The notes under the pieces are model-generated. The model did no database searches and had not been told where the DNA came from. It saw only the letters and a list, made by a program, of their open reading frames with translations. The translations under genes were made by a program, and so were the position numbers. Shown here piece by piece: positions 34,321-45,994 of a DNA stretch of 64,000 nucleotides. The stretch is from Heterobilharzia americana (lineage: Eukaryota; Platyhelminthes; Trematoda; Strigeidida; Schistosomatidae), in NCBI GenBank assembly GCA_944470555.2, contig OX104127.1:116836741-116900740 (forward strand), given 5' to 3'. How positions within the stretch are numbered: position 1 is the stretch's first letter; each line of letters starts with the position of its first letter.

Positions 34321-34330
34321 GCTAGACTCA

Positions 34331-37300
34331 AGGGAGACTAACAGCAATGACAAAAGTATACAATGCCGAAAACTAAACGCATTAGTTAAGTTAAAATCTA
34401 ATTTCTAAAAAAGAAAACTGACCAAGAGTGAACGGGAAGGGGAGCGCGATACAATGTGCAACAGTCAACTCAGTAGCTACTCCAATGCAACTTAAATTTC
34501 CTCATAACCTAACTTATCTCACAACTTAACACCTATTTCTTAAAATTCATCCCTTAAAATAATCTCTCTACTCCGGATTGATAAGAGGACTATCTGTCGG
34601 TGCATTTTCAGAGCATGTAACATGTTTCATTATTTGTCCTTCGTTATCAGTTCTTACATGTAAGTACTCTACACCACCATGTTGTTTTGGTAGCCCTGGT
34701 AAGGTAATACTCAACAGGCAACACCATTATCATCCCCCCGTGACTAGATAAAGGGTGATTACCATCTTAGAAAAAAACCATGAATTTCATTTAACTGTAT
34801 ATAACTGCATCAAACTTTTGTACTTAGGTATATAACAAGTGAATACCTGGTCCAAAATCCTCCTAAACCTCTCTATTTCTTGGTGATATCGTCGGCTTCA
34901 GACTAATTTTTACCACTGTCTTCCGCACCTTCATCTTTATCCACCTAAGCCTACCTCTGAACAGTTGGTTTCGGAAACTTCTTCAAGTAAGTTTTGTAGT
35001 CAGTACAAAGAAGTCACCCAGACGTACATGGTTGATCTACTCCTGCGTATTTCTATGCTCCTGTCCCGAATTTCGCTTGCTGCTCGCTTTTGATATTCAC
35101 TTTTCAGATTTACCCAACCATTCCTGCATTCAAATGGAATCCTAGAAAACCATCCGTCAGTGCACACCCTCACATCAAAAGTGTAAGACGAACGCACACA
35201 TTCAGAGGTCATGATTGTGATGCGGTCCCATCCACAAGAATATAGACAGATGCAAACAACAACCGAAAAATTCCTAATTTCTAACTGAGCCTGCTTGAAC
35301 ACACCTTTATATACCATGAATAACGGTATCTAATGTACAGCTTAACATTGTACATAATAGTCATTTCTCATTACCATAATGATCGAACCTGTAAACTGGC
35401 TTTGTATTCATGTAACCTATGTTGTATGAAATATATATTGTTGTAAAAGCTGTAAACGTTGAAGTAATTCAGGAAGCAGGCAACAAAGGTGGCGGAACGG
35501 GATTTTAACGGCCATCCAACTTCTAAGACAACAAGAAGAATGGTTTGTGCGGGTAAAATCACGCAAAACATAAATTACACGAACAAACCTATTTCAACAA
35601 GTAAACATAGGTGGAAAACTCGCTTTTCGAAACTGATCAGCATTTCAAAACATCGCAAACAATAAAAGGAGTAGGCCAAACAGACAACCAAAGAAGCCAG
35701 TAGAACAAGTGGAGCATAACAGAGTAAAATTTGTGAAATATGAACCCCAGCAAACCCAGTAAAGTTTATAAATCAAAAAGCCTTCGTTGGCGCTAAACCA
35801 GTCGTCCTACACGGCCTAGTGAGATGGCCGGAAATGACTTCACAAGGGTCACAAGACAGCATTCCAATTGGTTTCCGAGTGGCGTATGTTCAACCACACC
35901 TGTAGGACGGCGACAGCGCTCTCTTCCTAAGTAGTTTCCGATCTGATATAAATGCCGATTACACTTTGTATCTAGTCAGCATAACTTACGTGCTAAGCCA
36001 CCGTATACCGCCATTCCATAGGCGTTTAGTTTCCATTCGTACACTGTTCTGTTAAATTAGAGTCCTAATTTAGATAAACTGACGAATCCAGACTAAACAG
36101 TGCTTTATAACGTCCAAATTATCTACTCACATAATGAGCACAAATCTAAGTATATTGGATTACGATACTTTCCACAGCCGAATTCACCACAAATTTAAAT
36201 GTTTGGACACCGCAAAGAAGTCATCATATGGACTGATAACCACTCCATTAATGTGAGGTCCCGGTAACCATAATCCCCAGCGTATCTCATGCTATCAGAA
36301 CGTCATGAAGGACATACAGGATGCAAGGTCACTCCACTGCAAATCGCCTTGTATTCAGGGATATTTAATGATTCGAAAAGAGGCCGAACAATTTTCGTCT
36401 TCTGATTTAACCCCACTGTGCATTCAGAAAAATGAAGTTGGTTTGAGGACTTCTCCTCCTTTTATGCGTGCACAGCCGCAAAATTTATTCTTTAACCGCA
36501 TGTCTTGTAAGGCTTCATTATCGACTTCAAATTTATTGCGTGTTGTCGATCGCGAAAATTAATTCACACTGTTAAACTGATCACAATACTTAGTCGGTTG
36601 GAATCCAAGCAACCAGTGTTATGTGAGAAACATTTTGCTTTTGGCAGGTGAACCGGTAGTAGAAAAATTTTCTTAAAACAGTGTATTCTGGATAAAAACA
36701 AACACTTCGCATAATGGTTGGCGAAAGTCAAAACGGTCGTTACAGAGAGGCAAGGGTTGTGAGGGAAAGCAAAATCTATAGCTGTGTTGAGGGGCTGCAG
36801 AATCTGGAGTATATTAATGTCGAATGAAACGTAAAGCTCACAATAAGTCGAAAGTTTATCTAGTGCGGCAGTCACTGCTAATTAGGATATGATGTCAGAT
36901 AGCGGTTACTTAGGGTGTTGCTTGTGATCGTCACCAAGACCACGGAAACAGAAACATCCTTGTGTGAAAGAGAGTTTCCGTAAATGATGATACAACACCG
37001 GAAAAGGAGAAACCGTGTTTCAAAGGGTAACTCTGTTTCCTATCTATTGGTGTCGATGAAAGAGGATGATCTAGCTGCCACAGTGCCTGAGCCCATGGCA
37101 GCCACTGTAAAGGAGGGAGAGGGGAGAAGAGGCATTAACAGTTTTGCGATTATCTTGAAGCCATTCATATTGGGCGGATTATTCCCACTGATTTCAACCG
37201 CACCTCCTTCCAAGGCCTGACCATATGGAAGGCAACAAGATCTAGGACTTCTTAACCAACTTGGTGTTTGCTGTCTAATCATGCAACCGGCTAAATCCAT

Positions 37301-37362
37301 GATTCGCCTACCTTTCAGGGGCCAGTCGAGCTTGGTGAGTGCGCTTAATTTACTTGAATTAC
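34331..37362. other. Unassigned spacer DNA
   Basis: About 3 kb with no recognised gene. Near 37,040-37,300 composition is more GC-rich and open on both strands (for example minus GQALEGGAVEISGNNPP), which may be part of an unidentified repeat. The last bases are the 5' flank of RTE-I Ic. Confidence 0.45.
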
Positions 37363-37373
37363 GTGTATTGATA
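37363..37373 (+). repeat. 5' target-site duplication of RTE-I Ic
   Basis: GTGTATTGATA, repeated exactly at 38,440-38,450. The last bases (ATA) also fit the element sequence at the truncation point, so the junction carries microhomology. Confidence 0.9.
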
Positions 37374-38439
37374 CTACGGAGTACCGCAAACCTTTATCCG
37401 CCTCATTCAACAACTATATGAAGATGCCACATGCCAAGTAATTCACAATGGGAAGCTCAGTGATGCCTTTGAAGTGAAGACAGGAGTGAAACAAGGTTGC
37501 CTACTATCCCCCATGATATTCCTTATTGTGGTGGACTGGATCATGCAGCAAACAGTAGGCAGCGAGAAGAGGGGGATACACTGGCTGGACTGCGGAAAAG
37601 AACCTAGAAGACTTGGATTTCGCCGATGACTTATGCCTAATGTCACACAAACTTGAAGATCTGCAGGCAAAAACTAACAAGTTGACAGAAGAGGCAGCTA
37701 AGACGGGACTTCAGGTGAATATAGAGAAGACAGAAGTGATGAAGATACCGCACCACCACCATCAACAACAACAACAAACTCCAATCACAGTCAACGGGAG
37801 AAACTTGAAGGAAGTAACCTCCTTCACTTATCTAGGAAGCACTGTTTCAACTACAGGCGGGACGGACGAGGACGTCAAAGTCAGAATCGGAAAAGCAAGA
37901 CAGGCGTTCATTAGCCTGAAACCAGTGTGGAGATATTCTGCACTCAGCATGCGGAACAAGATACGGACTTTCAACACCAACGTCAAGTCAGTGCTCTTGT
38001 ATGGCTCAGAGACTTGGCGCGTCACGAAAGGTATTTCCAATAAACTACACACATTCATCAACAACTGCTTACGCTCGCTGCTGAAGATCAGATGGATTGC
38101 CAGAAACAATAAGCAACAAGGAACTCTGGGAACGAACCAACCAAGAATCTATCACGCAACAAATATGCAGGAAGAAGTGGAGATGGATTGGCCATGCACT
38201 GAGAAGGCCGACTGAGGACATCACGCGTCAGGCCCTCGAGTGGAATCCCCATGGGAAGCGACGAGTTGGACGTCCGAGGGTGACATGGAGGAGGTCGTGC
38301 GAGGAGGAAATGAGAGCTTGTGGGCTGTCGTGGGACCAGGTTCAAAAGATCTCAGAGAACAGAGGTCACTGGAGGCGTGCTACTGAAGCCCTATGTTCCA
38401 CTAGGAACCCAAGGGACTAATAATAATAATAATAATGAT
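37371..38439 (+). mobile_element. RTE-I copy Ic, 5'-truncated
   Basis: A 1.07 kb copy of the RTE-I 3' third, starting inside the RT at ATACTACGGAGTACCGC (matching 23,571 of Ia) and ending in an AAT tail (38,418-38,436). It is flanked by exact 11-bp target-site duplications, so it is a genuine target-primed insertion that ended early. By eye it is about 98-99 percent identical to Ia. It shares with Ib the extra CTGG before the FADD box and has a private 4-nt insertion near 38,095. Confidence 0.93.
37613..38420 (+). pseudogene. RTE-I RT C-terminal part (copy Ic)
   Basis: The frame 37,613-38,215 begins at DFADDLCLMSHK (catalytic FADD), passes the HHHHQQQQQ run and VLLYGSETW, and goes out of register at about 38,095 because of ATTG inserted relative to Ia. 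The correct frame resumes at 38,097-38,420, ending with TRNPRD. Upstream RT blocks from YGVPQTFIRL to GIHW are in a different frame because of the CTGG insertion. Without the palm motifs upstream it cannot be active. Confidence 0.88.
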
Positions 38440-38450
38440 GTGTATTGATA
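38440..38450 (+). repeat. 3' target-site duplication of RTE-I Ic
   Basis: GTGTATTGATA directly after the AAT tail and GATGAT-like junction of copy Ic. It is identical to 37,363-37,373. Confidence 0.9.
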
Positions 38451-38866
38451 AGCAGCCGATGCCTGTGGTCCAAATAGTCTAGCACAGACTGTAGGAGTCT
38501 GAGTCGAGAAGTTCTGCCACCCCACCCCCCTCATCCTTTCTTGTTAGTTCCTCACTCTTAAATCCGGTTACACATTCTGGCGGAACCTTTCGAATAAGCC
38601 TTCTGTTTTGCTTCAGATCTTGCAGGCGTCACGTCATCAGGGCATTTTCATCCTATTATGTCAGATGATAGATCGCAATATTACAACGTATTCACTGTTT
38701 GCTGCGCCCTTATGAAAAACCTTCCCTTAACTGTGGCCTGATTGAACATCAGGCGTACTGGACAAAGACGCTACTTCGCCGACAAACTGTGTGCATGCAT
38801 TGGTATACATAAGTTCGACACCTCCGTGGATCGGTTTTCCTGGAACAATGCTCGCTTACCCCGAGT
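38451..38866. other. Unassigned spacer DNA next to right arm
   Basis: A plus frame ending in the arm (FADKLCACIGIHKFD, WNNARLPRVNDPL) suggests the CR1-like relic of the arm began here, but no clear motif supports this. Confidence 0.4.
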
Positions 38867-38940
38867 CAACGATCCCTTGGTGTTTGTGTCACTCTTCCCT
38901 GAGGTATGCTTGATCGATAGAATCTCTACTATAGCTGGCA

Positions 38941-40311
38941 TGGAATCATGGTGATCGCGGTTGACAGCCTCATCGACCGAGACAACATCTATGCCCCTAC
39001 ATTCTTGAAGGTTTGGCCAATTTTGAAGACATCGTGGGGAGGTCTGCTGCATTGAATGTGGGAAACTTCATCGACTCTGAGGGAATTGGGCATGTCGTAC
39101 TGGGGATGCTGGAAACGTATTCGTCGTCAGAGACAGAAGGCTTCAACATATCACACCCATACTTATTGTCTGAGAGTGACAATAATTTCCAAAGCATTGC
39201 CAAAGCCTCTGTGATCGAGACTGAATTCGGAGAAAAATACAGCGTACAGAGCGTTTGGATCCATCAGAACTGTGGTTTGTTTCAACTTCTTACTTCTGTA
39301 GGACTCCACTCAGTATGCACCATGTGGTACGATGCGTCGCAGCTGTCATACTGCATACCTTCATGCATCTCGACTAAATCGCCTCGTCAACAACGTTCAT
39401 GAGATGGGCTAAACATAGCGACCACGACCTGAACTAAGAGAATGGCGGTAAGATAATAAAAAGAACAGAATAACAAGTTGATTTCCAGTCACATCAACGC
39501 CGCGCGAAAAGGACTGCCAAAATGCTGCGTGGAGGCGCGAAAGCGTTCGGAAAGCAAACATTATTTGATGTATGCATATCAAAGTAGAATACTCCAACAA
39601 GCTCCCGGTGTGATTGGCACAAAAACCAAACAATAAAAAGTAGCGTGGAAATGTGACTCCCCTTTCTACGCGTAATACTGTGAAAACATTCACAAAACTC
39701 GGGAAAATGGAGAAACTTAAAGTTTATCTGTTTTGCTTGACGTCAAAGTTCACGGTAGAGCCTTTAGTGTAGGTCATTCATCAAAAGCACCGAACATTGA
39801 CAATAGACGATCTACTTTGGGATCAAGGCGTAGCATTGACTTCCTCGCACAAACGTAGTTTCCGAATGCTGCAGATGTAGAAATTACTCGGGAAATCAGC
39901 CTTAACCAACTGTTTACACTGGGCTATACCTGGAAGATAAGGTGACGCCAATCTGTTGGTAGCATGTAGCAACTAGACCCTCCCTCTTGAGCAGATAAAG
40001 CCCATTCGCATTCGGTTACTTGGGTACTCATGGGGATTTGGTAGGACTAACGATATTATGTGAGAAACTTCAGCTTGTGGGCGTATACGGAAAACCGATG
40101 GAAGTTTGATACGGGATTACCTCAACAACTGATTGTAGGCTGTTAGAATCGACCCCTCCTTGTCTAGTTGATTCCCCAAGATGAATAAGGTGCCCCAGGG
40201 TTTCGTTCTTGATCCGGCGTTGTTTCTCGCTTTTATAAACAATCTACTGGCAGCCCGGAATTCTCATTCACATATTATATGAGTATAGAGTTAGAGCATG
40301 ACGGGATACTT
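38941..40311 (+). pseudogene. CR1-like RT relic (right arm)
   Basis: Mirror of the left-arm relic. 39,013-39,402 is the 129-aa frame beginning NFEDIVGRSAALNVG, with Ala where the left arm has Thr. 40,191-40,260 encodes VPQGFVLDPALFLAFINNLL, the CR1/Jockey RT block. The segment between has stops in all frames. This is the coding orientation, so in the left arm the relic lies on minus. Confidence 0.5.
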
Positions 40312-41870
40312 ACGAGGATCGTTGCTAACTCGTTTGCAGTCATGATGTGTAAAATGTGCAATTTCTTTCCTGAAGAAATTGTTACAGCCCGTCCCCTTGA
40401 TACTTCCAAAAGGAGATTGGACGTCCATTCGGAGTTCTGTGGCATGGATAGGCTGTAGTAAAGAAGCTTACGTGGTCTTAGAGACCTTGGGGAGCAACAC
40501 AATCAGTAGATAGCTGGATAACTAATAACTGATTGTCAGGCTTTTGGGAACTTGTACAAGAACTGCGAGAGTCTCGAATGGAGAACACATTCCATTACTG
40601 CAGAGATAGGGACCAAAAATGCAATCCTACTCTATTTCAACAACAGGAAGTTCAAAAGATTTCCGTCTACCCCCGCTAATTCATGTAGCGTGGCACTTAT
40701 TTTCTACTCCTGTAAGTGGGGCCTAGATGACCTTGACGCATTTTGGTGGGTATACGAAAATAATTGGTAAGTTTTAGCTTGGATGTTTTCCCCCCATTCA
40801 CATGCACATCAATTTCTGATGGTTTGTTGATCAGAATGATGCTTACATTTTATTTTCCGCAGACCATGTTACTTTTCACTGTTGGTTAATTGCTTGTGTT
40901 CGTTTATATGATTATTACTTACACCTTCAATTTTGCTGGTATTAGTAAAAATATTCATTTGGTAACATATATTTTGAGGGGAAGGGGTGATTATCTGGTG
41001 TTCAAAGTAAACTGTTCTTGGCACATCGGCGTCGTGTTATTGGAGATAAAGCACCTAGTTTTGTGGTCTGTTACCACAAATTACTTACTTATGGGAGTCA
41101 GAAATTTTCCGGATCATGAATTCATGATTGTTCAAGATTACCATGTTTTAATGATGAGTCCCTAGTTTTGGACATTACAAGTAATCTTACACCTGAAATG
41201 GCAGATAGTATATTATTTATGGAAGAAGTCATAATTACCCTACATTGATGGCATGCAGTCTTCGATAATCCATTGTCCATAAGATATTGTTTACAGAGAA
41301 GACAGTTAGACAAAAGCTTCCCTTCCGTTACCAATTATTTGAAACCATTTAGGGGGAAATCCTATTTTGTGGAGTTTACGAGGATGCCTATAGGCATCTT
41401 TGGTTATAAGCAAGACATATACTTGGCGAATTGAAGTGATGCTATTTTCCCCATAGTTCAGTCTCAGCTGGATGAGGAACAAGCTTTAGCATTACTTGTG
41501 TGGAGAAATTTGAACTTCGTTCTTTGATATTTCGGAAGTCTGAACAAGTTTTGGGATGCTATGTAAAGCTTTCGGATGTTAGGTAGCATCAAGATTGCTG
41601 GTTATAAAGAACCAAAGTGAAAAAGTGGCTACTATAAGATGATTTGTGAAACAACGTTAGACATCATCATATTCACAGAATGATTAGGGTCACCAAGGAA
41701 ACATCAACCCATGAGCATCGCTGTTTATCAACTTTTGCATTATATTGATGCTGTTGAATGGTATAATGACTATGAATGATGTCTCAGCACTAATCTTACA
41801 GTTCTCCAACCGTCGTAATGACGTTGAAGTAAATCTAAAAGAGCAGTACCTTCAAACTATTCTGCTTTAA
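40312..41870. other. Unassigned part of right arm
   Basis: Mirror of 12,671-14,230. Open frames at 40,552-40,770, 40,890-41,165 and 41,334-41,122 (minus) are exact copies of left-arm frames, with no recognised domains. Confidence 0.5.
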
Positions 41871-42001
41871 CATTTAACCGTATCCCTGTGAAACTGGCTA
41901 CTTGATGTAGGGTTATGGGTTCAAAGCCTGCTCCATTTACAGAGCTCTGGGAAGCCAAGTAGTGCGGTTCCATCTCATATAACGGGTATGGTTCGTTGCA
42001 C
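41871..42001 (+). repeat. tRNA-derived SINE, copy 3' (right arm)
   Basis: Mirror of the SINE at 12,540-12,670. The B-box-like element GGGTTCAAAGCC is at 41,917-41,928 on plus, followed by GCTCCATTTACAGAG and GGGAAGCCAAGTAGT. Confidence 0.58.
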
Positions 42002-42487
42002 ATTACATATAAGTGCATATGGTCTATTGGTTGCACCTTATTTGTTTTGTGCATTTTTATTTGTTCTACTTGTATAAACGCAATTATCCATGCAATACAT
42101 TTTAAGCGTCCGATTGTTTTTGCAACATTGTATGGCAAATTATCTGCTTTGAGTCACTATTGTTTATTCTTGCCTTCCTAAGTACCCGTCCACTCACCTC
42201 ATATCGAATGATAGCACATAGACTGTACTTTGGAAATACGATGTTCAACCATGTAGAATATACCTACTGCAGACAATGCAATGACATGGGAATTTATTTC
42301 TGAGAATTATGCACATGTTGGTGTTTTGTCGTTGTTGTAGGGGTTGAGTGAGAAAAGTCATAGTTATCTACACAACTCACTGAGATATCGAAGGTAGTCA
42401 TGAAAGGTTTTCTAATTTCCCTAATGGCTACTTTTTTCGGTAAACTATTATAAAGTTTTGTCATCGAAGTGAAATACTCAAAAATCG

Positions 42488-42650
42488 AAATCGAAGTGCA
42501 TAAGCAACCGTGTTCATGACCATGCAGTAGGCAATGAGCCACACCTGTTTCATGAAGCCTAATGATACCACCTCGGTAGGTGGATCAGTGTTCGAACCTG
42601 TGACCCACTGGTTAAAAGTGGATTGCCCAGACCAATGAGCGGCAACTAAT
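42488..42650 (-). repeat. tRNA-derived SINE, copy 2' (right arm)
   Basis: Mirror of the SINE at 11,900-12,055, with the B box at about 42,591-42,599 on minus. It differs from the left copy by one missing A in the CTTATGC stretch. Confidence 0.6.
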
Positions 42651-42757
42651 TTGAAGAAAAGCGACAATACTAAGAGTGTTTACCTGTGTGTTGTGAAGTG
42701 AAATTGATGAGTTTTGTTTCATTCTGTACAAACTGTGTCAGTTGGGCTTTCGTTTCT

Positions 42758-42769
42758 AGATTTAAGAAT
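42758..42769. repeat. Target-site duplication of RTE-I Ib, 3' side
   Basis: AGATTTAAGAAT here corresponds to AGTTCTTAAGAAT at 45,995-46,007. The final eight bases (TTAAGAAT) are exact. The rest differs by one substitution and one deletion from the empty site in the left arm. Confidence 0.8.
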
Positions 42770-42786
42770 TATTATTATTATTTTTA

Positions 42787-43590
42787 TTAGTCCCTTGGGT
42801 TCCTAGTGGAACATAGGGCTTCAGTAGCACGCCTCCAGTGACCTCTGTTCTCTGAGATCTTTTGAACCTGGTCCCACGACAGCCCACAAGCTCTCATTTC
42901 CTCCTCGCACGACCTCCTCCATGTCACCCTCGGACGTCCAACTCGTCGCTTCCCATGGGGATTCCACTCGAGGGCCTGACGCGTGATGTCCTCAGTCGGC
43001 CTTCTCAGTGCATGGCCAATCCATCTCCACTTCTTCCTGCATATTTGTTGCGTGATAGGTTCTTGGTTGGTTCGTTCCCAGAGTTCCTTGTTGCTTATTT
43101 TTTCTGGCCATCTGATCATCAGCAGCGAGCGTAAGCAGTTGTTGATGAATGTCTGTAGTTTATTGGAAATACCTTTCGTGACGCGCCAAGTCTCTGAGCC
43201 ATACAAGAGCACTGACTTGACGTTGGTGTTGAAAATCCGTATCTTGTTCCGCATGCTGAGTGCAGAAGATCTCCACACTGGTTTCAGGCTAATGAACGCC
43301 TGTCTTGCTTTTCCGATTCTGACTTTGACGTCCTCGTCCGTCCCGCCTGTAGTTGAAACAGTGCTTCCTAGATAAGTGAAGGAGGTTACTTCCTTCAAGT
43401 TTCTCCCGTTGACGGTGATTGGAGTTTGTTGTTGTTGTTGATGGTGGTGGTGCGGTATCTTCATCACTTCTGTCTTCTCTATATTCACCTGAAGTCCCGT
43501 CTTAGCTGCCTCTTCTGTCAACTTGTTAGTTTTTGCCTGCAGATCTTCAAGTTTGTGTGACATTAGGCATAAGTCATCGGCGAAATCCAA
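42787..43590 (-). CDS. RTE-I RT C-terminal part with FADD box (copy Ib)
   Basis: The 267-aa frame overlaps the end of the 740-aa frame and begins at DFADDLCLMSHK. It contains the HHHHQQQQQ run, VLLYGSETW, and the basic C-terminus GKRRVGRPRVTWRRSCEEE, ending TRNPRD as in Ia. It is the continuation of the same protein in another frame. Translation in one piece would need a shift across the CTGG insertion. Confidence 0.92.
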   Translation of the reverse strand: MDFADDLCLMSHKLEDLQAKTNKLTEEAAKTGLQVNIEKTEVMKIPHHHHQQQQQTPITVNGRNLKEVTSFTYLGSTVSTTGGTDEDVKVRIGKARQAFISLKPVWRSSALSMRNKIRIFNTNVKSVLLYGSETWRVTKGISNKLQTFINNCLRSLLMIRWPEKISNKELWERTNQEPITQQICRKKWRWIGHALRRPTEDITRQALEWNPHGKRRVGRPRVTWRRSCEEEMRACGLSWDQVQKISENRGHWRRATEALCSTRNPRD

Positions 43591-45796
43591 GTCTTCTAGG
43601 TTCTTTTCCGCAGTCCAGCCAGTGTATCCCCCTCTTCTCGCTGCCTACTGTTTGCTGCATGATCCAGTCCACCACAATAAGGAATATCATGGGGGATAGT
43701 AGGCAACCTTGTTTCACTCCTGTCTTCACTTCAAAGGCATCACTGAGCTTCCCATTGTGAATTACTTGGCATGTGGCATCTTCATATAGTTGTTGAATGA
43801 GGCGGATAAAGGTTTGCGGTACTCCGTAGTATTGAAGCGATTTCCAAATTACTTCTCGGTCGACGCTGTCAAAGGCCTTCTCAAAGTCGATGAAGTTGAG
43901 GTGGAGAGTTGATTGCCATTCTATGCTCTGTTCTATGATGATACGAAGCGTTGCAATTTGGTCTGCACATGATTTGTACTTCCTGAAGCCTGCCTGTTCC
44001 GGTCGTAGTTTTGAATCCAGTGCATCTTTAAGCCTCTCTAGGATGATGCGGCTTAATATTTTACTTGGGGTGGACAGGAGAGTGATTCCTCGCCAGTTCT
44101 TGCAAGCACTGAGGTCTCCCTTCTTCGGCAGTTTGACAAGGTAACCCTTCTTCCAATCGTCAGGTACCTTCTCTTCCTTCCACACCTTCTGCAATAGTGG
44201 TGTGAGCATGTCCGCTGTTGTCTCTGCATCTGTTCTCAGTGCTTCTGGCGGTATTCCATCTGGTCCTGCTGCTTTCCCGCATTTCAGTAGCTTTATGGCG
44301 TTCAGGACTTCCATTTTCGTTGGGGGATTAATGTTCACTTGTAGTTCAGCGGCTGCAGGTGGTATTTCTGGACGAAGTGCAGGTGGTGGTCGATTCAAGA
44401 GCTTCTTGAAGTGGTCGGCCCATCGTTTCCTCTGTTTCTCTTCTTTTGTAATTAAATTTCCTTCTTCATCTTTTATTGGTTTCATCTGTGTTGGTCTCTT
44501 CCCTGATAGCAACCTGGTTATTTGATACAATGTCGTCAGGTCTCTCCTACCTGCAGCCTGTTCTGCTTCACTTGCCAGTGTGTCGTAGAAGTGTCGTTTG
44601 TCTTTGCGTGCACTCTTCTTCACTTCTTTATCCAGTGTTTTATACATTGTGCTCAGTTCCTCTTGTCGTTGAGCATCCTTGCACTGGTTTATCTTCTGCT
44701 TCACCATCCTCCTCTCCTCTATCAGCTTCCAGGTATCCGTCGAGATCCATTCCTTGTCTTCTTTCTTCTTCCTTCCTAATACTGTTGTGCAGGTTTCTTT
44801 CCACATAGCTTTCAAAGACTTCCAGTGTTCTTCCACACAGGTTTCTTCAGGGATGTTGCTCGATATCTCCCATTTTGTCTTGATGGCTGCCTTGAAGATC
44901 TCCTTTGTAGTTTCATCCTTCAGTTTCCGAGTGTTGTACTTGAGTTGAGGTCTATCACCAGCTTCCTTGAAGGCTTTTAACTTGATTTGGAAGGTTCCTT
45001 GCACTAGATAGTGGTCTGAACCTACATCTGCTCCTCTTCTTGACCTTGTGTTAAGTAGACTGCGTCTCCATTTTCTTGAGATTGAGATAAAGTCGATTTG
45101 ATTTTTAGTGTGTCCATCTGGTGAAATCCATGTCGCTTTGTGGATATCTTTGTGCCTGAACACACTGCCTCCAATCACCAAATCGTTGAATGCGCAGAAT
45201 TCTGCAAACAATTCTCCATTCTCATTCATTTCACCTAGCGCCTCTCGACCCATGGTTAGTTCTCTTCCCGTGTTGTCCTCTCCCAGTTTGGCATTCATGT
45301 CGCCCATTAGAATTTTGATATCGCCAACTGACGTCTTGTCCAGTGTTGATTGAAGTTGTCTGTAGAATTCCTCCTTTTTCTCTTGCTCTGCATTATTTGT
45401 AGGTGCATAACATTGTATGATTGTGACCTTTCTTCCTTTTGAGTTGAATCTTGCTGTCATGATCCTGGAGGAGATTGGTTCCCACTGCATGAGAGCCTTC
45501 GATGCTCTTGAGGACATCATGATAGCCACTCCCTCAGTGTGCTCGTGGTTGGCGTCTGGGTGACCGGAGTAGATTATTGATTCTCCAGTTGACAGTTTGG
45601 AGAGTCCACTCCCATTCCATCTGCTTTCGCAAATCCCAAGCACTTCGATGTTATACCTTCTCATCTCCTTTGCAATCTGGGCTGCCTTACTGGGTTCAAA
45701 CATCGTGCGGACATTCCATGTCCCCACGTTTACTTTCGCTTTCATCGAGAGAAGGAAGACACATCGGCCAATTGGCTTCCCGAAGGCTTTCACCAA
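43574..45796 (-). CDS. RTE-I endonuclease-RT polyprotein, N-terminal 720 aa (copy Ib)
   Basis: The 740-aa frame is the longest coding stretch in the window. It runs from upstream of MKAKVNVGTW (Met 18, the probable true start) through endonuclease motifs (GICESRW with Glu 57, MGDMNAKLG with Asp 166, SDHYLV at about 260-265), an uninterrupted linker where Ia is frameshifted, and RT fingers and palm to VVDWIMQQTVGSEKRGIHW. The last residues (LDCGKEPRRLGFRR) are out of register after a 4-nt CTGG insertion, so the FADD box falls in the next frame. It has the AFD catalytic Asp but not the FADD. Confidence 0.93.
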   Translation of the reverse strand: MVKAFGKPIGRCVFLLSMKAKVNVGTWNVRTMFEPSKAAQIAKEMRRYNIEVLGICESRWNGSGLSKLSTGESIIYSGHPDANHEHTEGVAIMMSSRASKALMQWEPISSRIMTARFNSKGRKVTIIQCYAPTNNAEQEKKEEFYRQLQSTLDKTSVGDIKILMGDMNAKLGEDNTGRELTMGREALGEMNENGELFAEFCAFNDLVIGGSVFRHKDIHKATWISPDGHTKNQIDFISISRKWRRSLLNTRSRRGADVGSDHYLVQGTFQIKLKAFKEAGDRPQLKYNTRKLKDETTKEIFKAAIKTKWEISSNIPEETCVEEHWKSLKAMWKETCTTVLGRKKKEDKEWISTDTWKLIEERRMVKQKINQCKDAQRQEELSTMYKTLDKEVKKSARKDKRHFYDTLASEAEQAAGRRDLTTLYQITRLLSGKRPTQMKPIKDEEGNLITKEEKQRKRWADHFKKLLNRPPPALRPEIPPAAAELQVNINPPTKMEVLNAIKLLKCGKAAGPDGIPPEALRTDAETTADMLTPLLQKVWKEEKVPDDWKKGYLVKLPKKGDLSACKNWRGITLLSTPSKILSRIILERLKDALDSKLRPEQAGFRKYKSCADQIATLRIIIEQSIEWQSTLHLNFIDFEKAFDSVDREVIWKSLQYYGVPQTFIRLIQQLYEDATCQVIHNGKLSDAFEVKTGVKQGCLLSPMIFLIVVDWIMQQTVGSEKRGIHWLDCGKEPRRLGFRR

Positions 45797-45994
45797 CTGG
45801 CGTCATTTCGCCTCTCCGATTCCAGCGGGGAATAAGTTTGTTTTCATTTTTTATATTTTGTTTGTGCTTTGAAGTTTCTTTAGCGGTTAGATTTGTTTTA
45901 CGGGGTAGGGTTGCTAGCCCTATGCCCAACCTTCCCTCTTTACCCGGGCTTAGGACCGGCTAGTAACTAGTAAACTAGTTAACCAGGCGAGGTT

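Larger units (their letters stand above)
29490..34330 (+). mobile_element. CR1-like two-ORF non-LTR retrotransposon
   Basis: A plus-strand element of about 4.8 kb with the usual CR1 order: ORF1 (about 29,595-31,020), then ORF2 with APE endonuclease (31,480-32,150) and RT (32,770-33,480) and a C-terminal end at about 34,320. Schistosome CR1-clade elements such as SR1 are the expected relatives, though I could not check the match. The 5' and 3' ends were not defined: no target-site duplication or repeat tail was found. ORF2 stays in one frame for 2.4 kb with six stops, so decay is mostly by point mutation. Confidence 0.82.
42770..45994 (-). mobile_element. RTE-I copy Ib, full length, inside right arm
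   Basis: A 3,225-bp RTE-I element on minus, inserted into the right arm only. The 5' end (AACCTCGCCTGGTTAACTAG read on minus, ending 45,994) and the ATT/AAT tail (42,770-42,786) match Ia. The insertion explains exactly the 3,236-base change in mirrored coordinate sums (3,225 + 12-base duplication - one missing A). The coding region is intact across the site broken in Ia but carries CTGG extra just before the FADD box. Confidence 0.96.
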
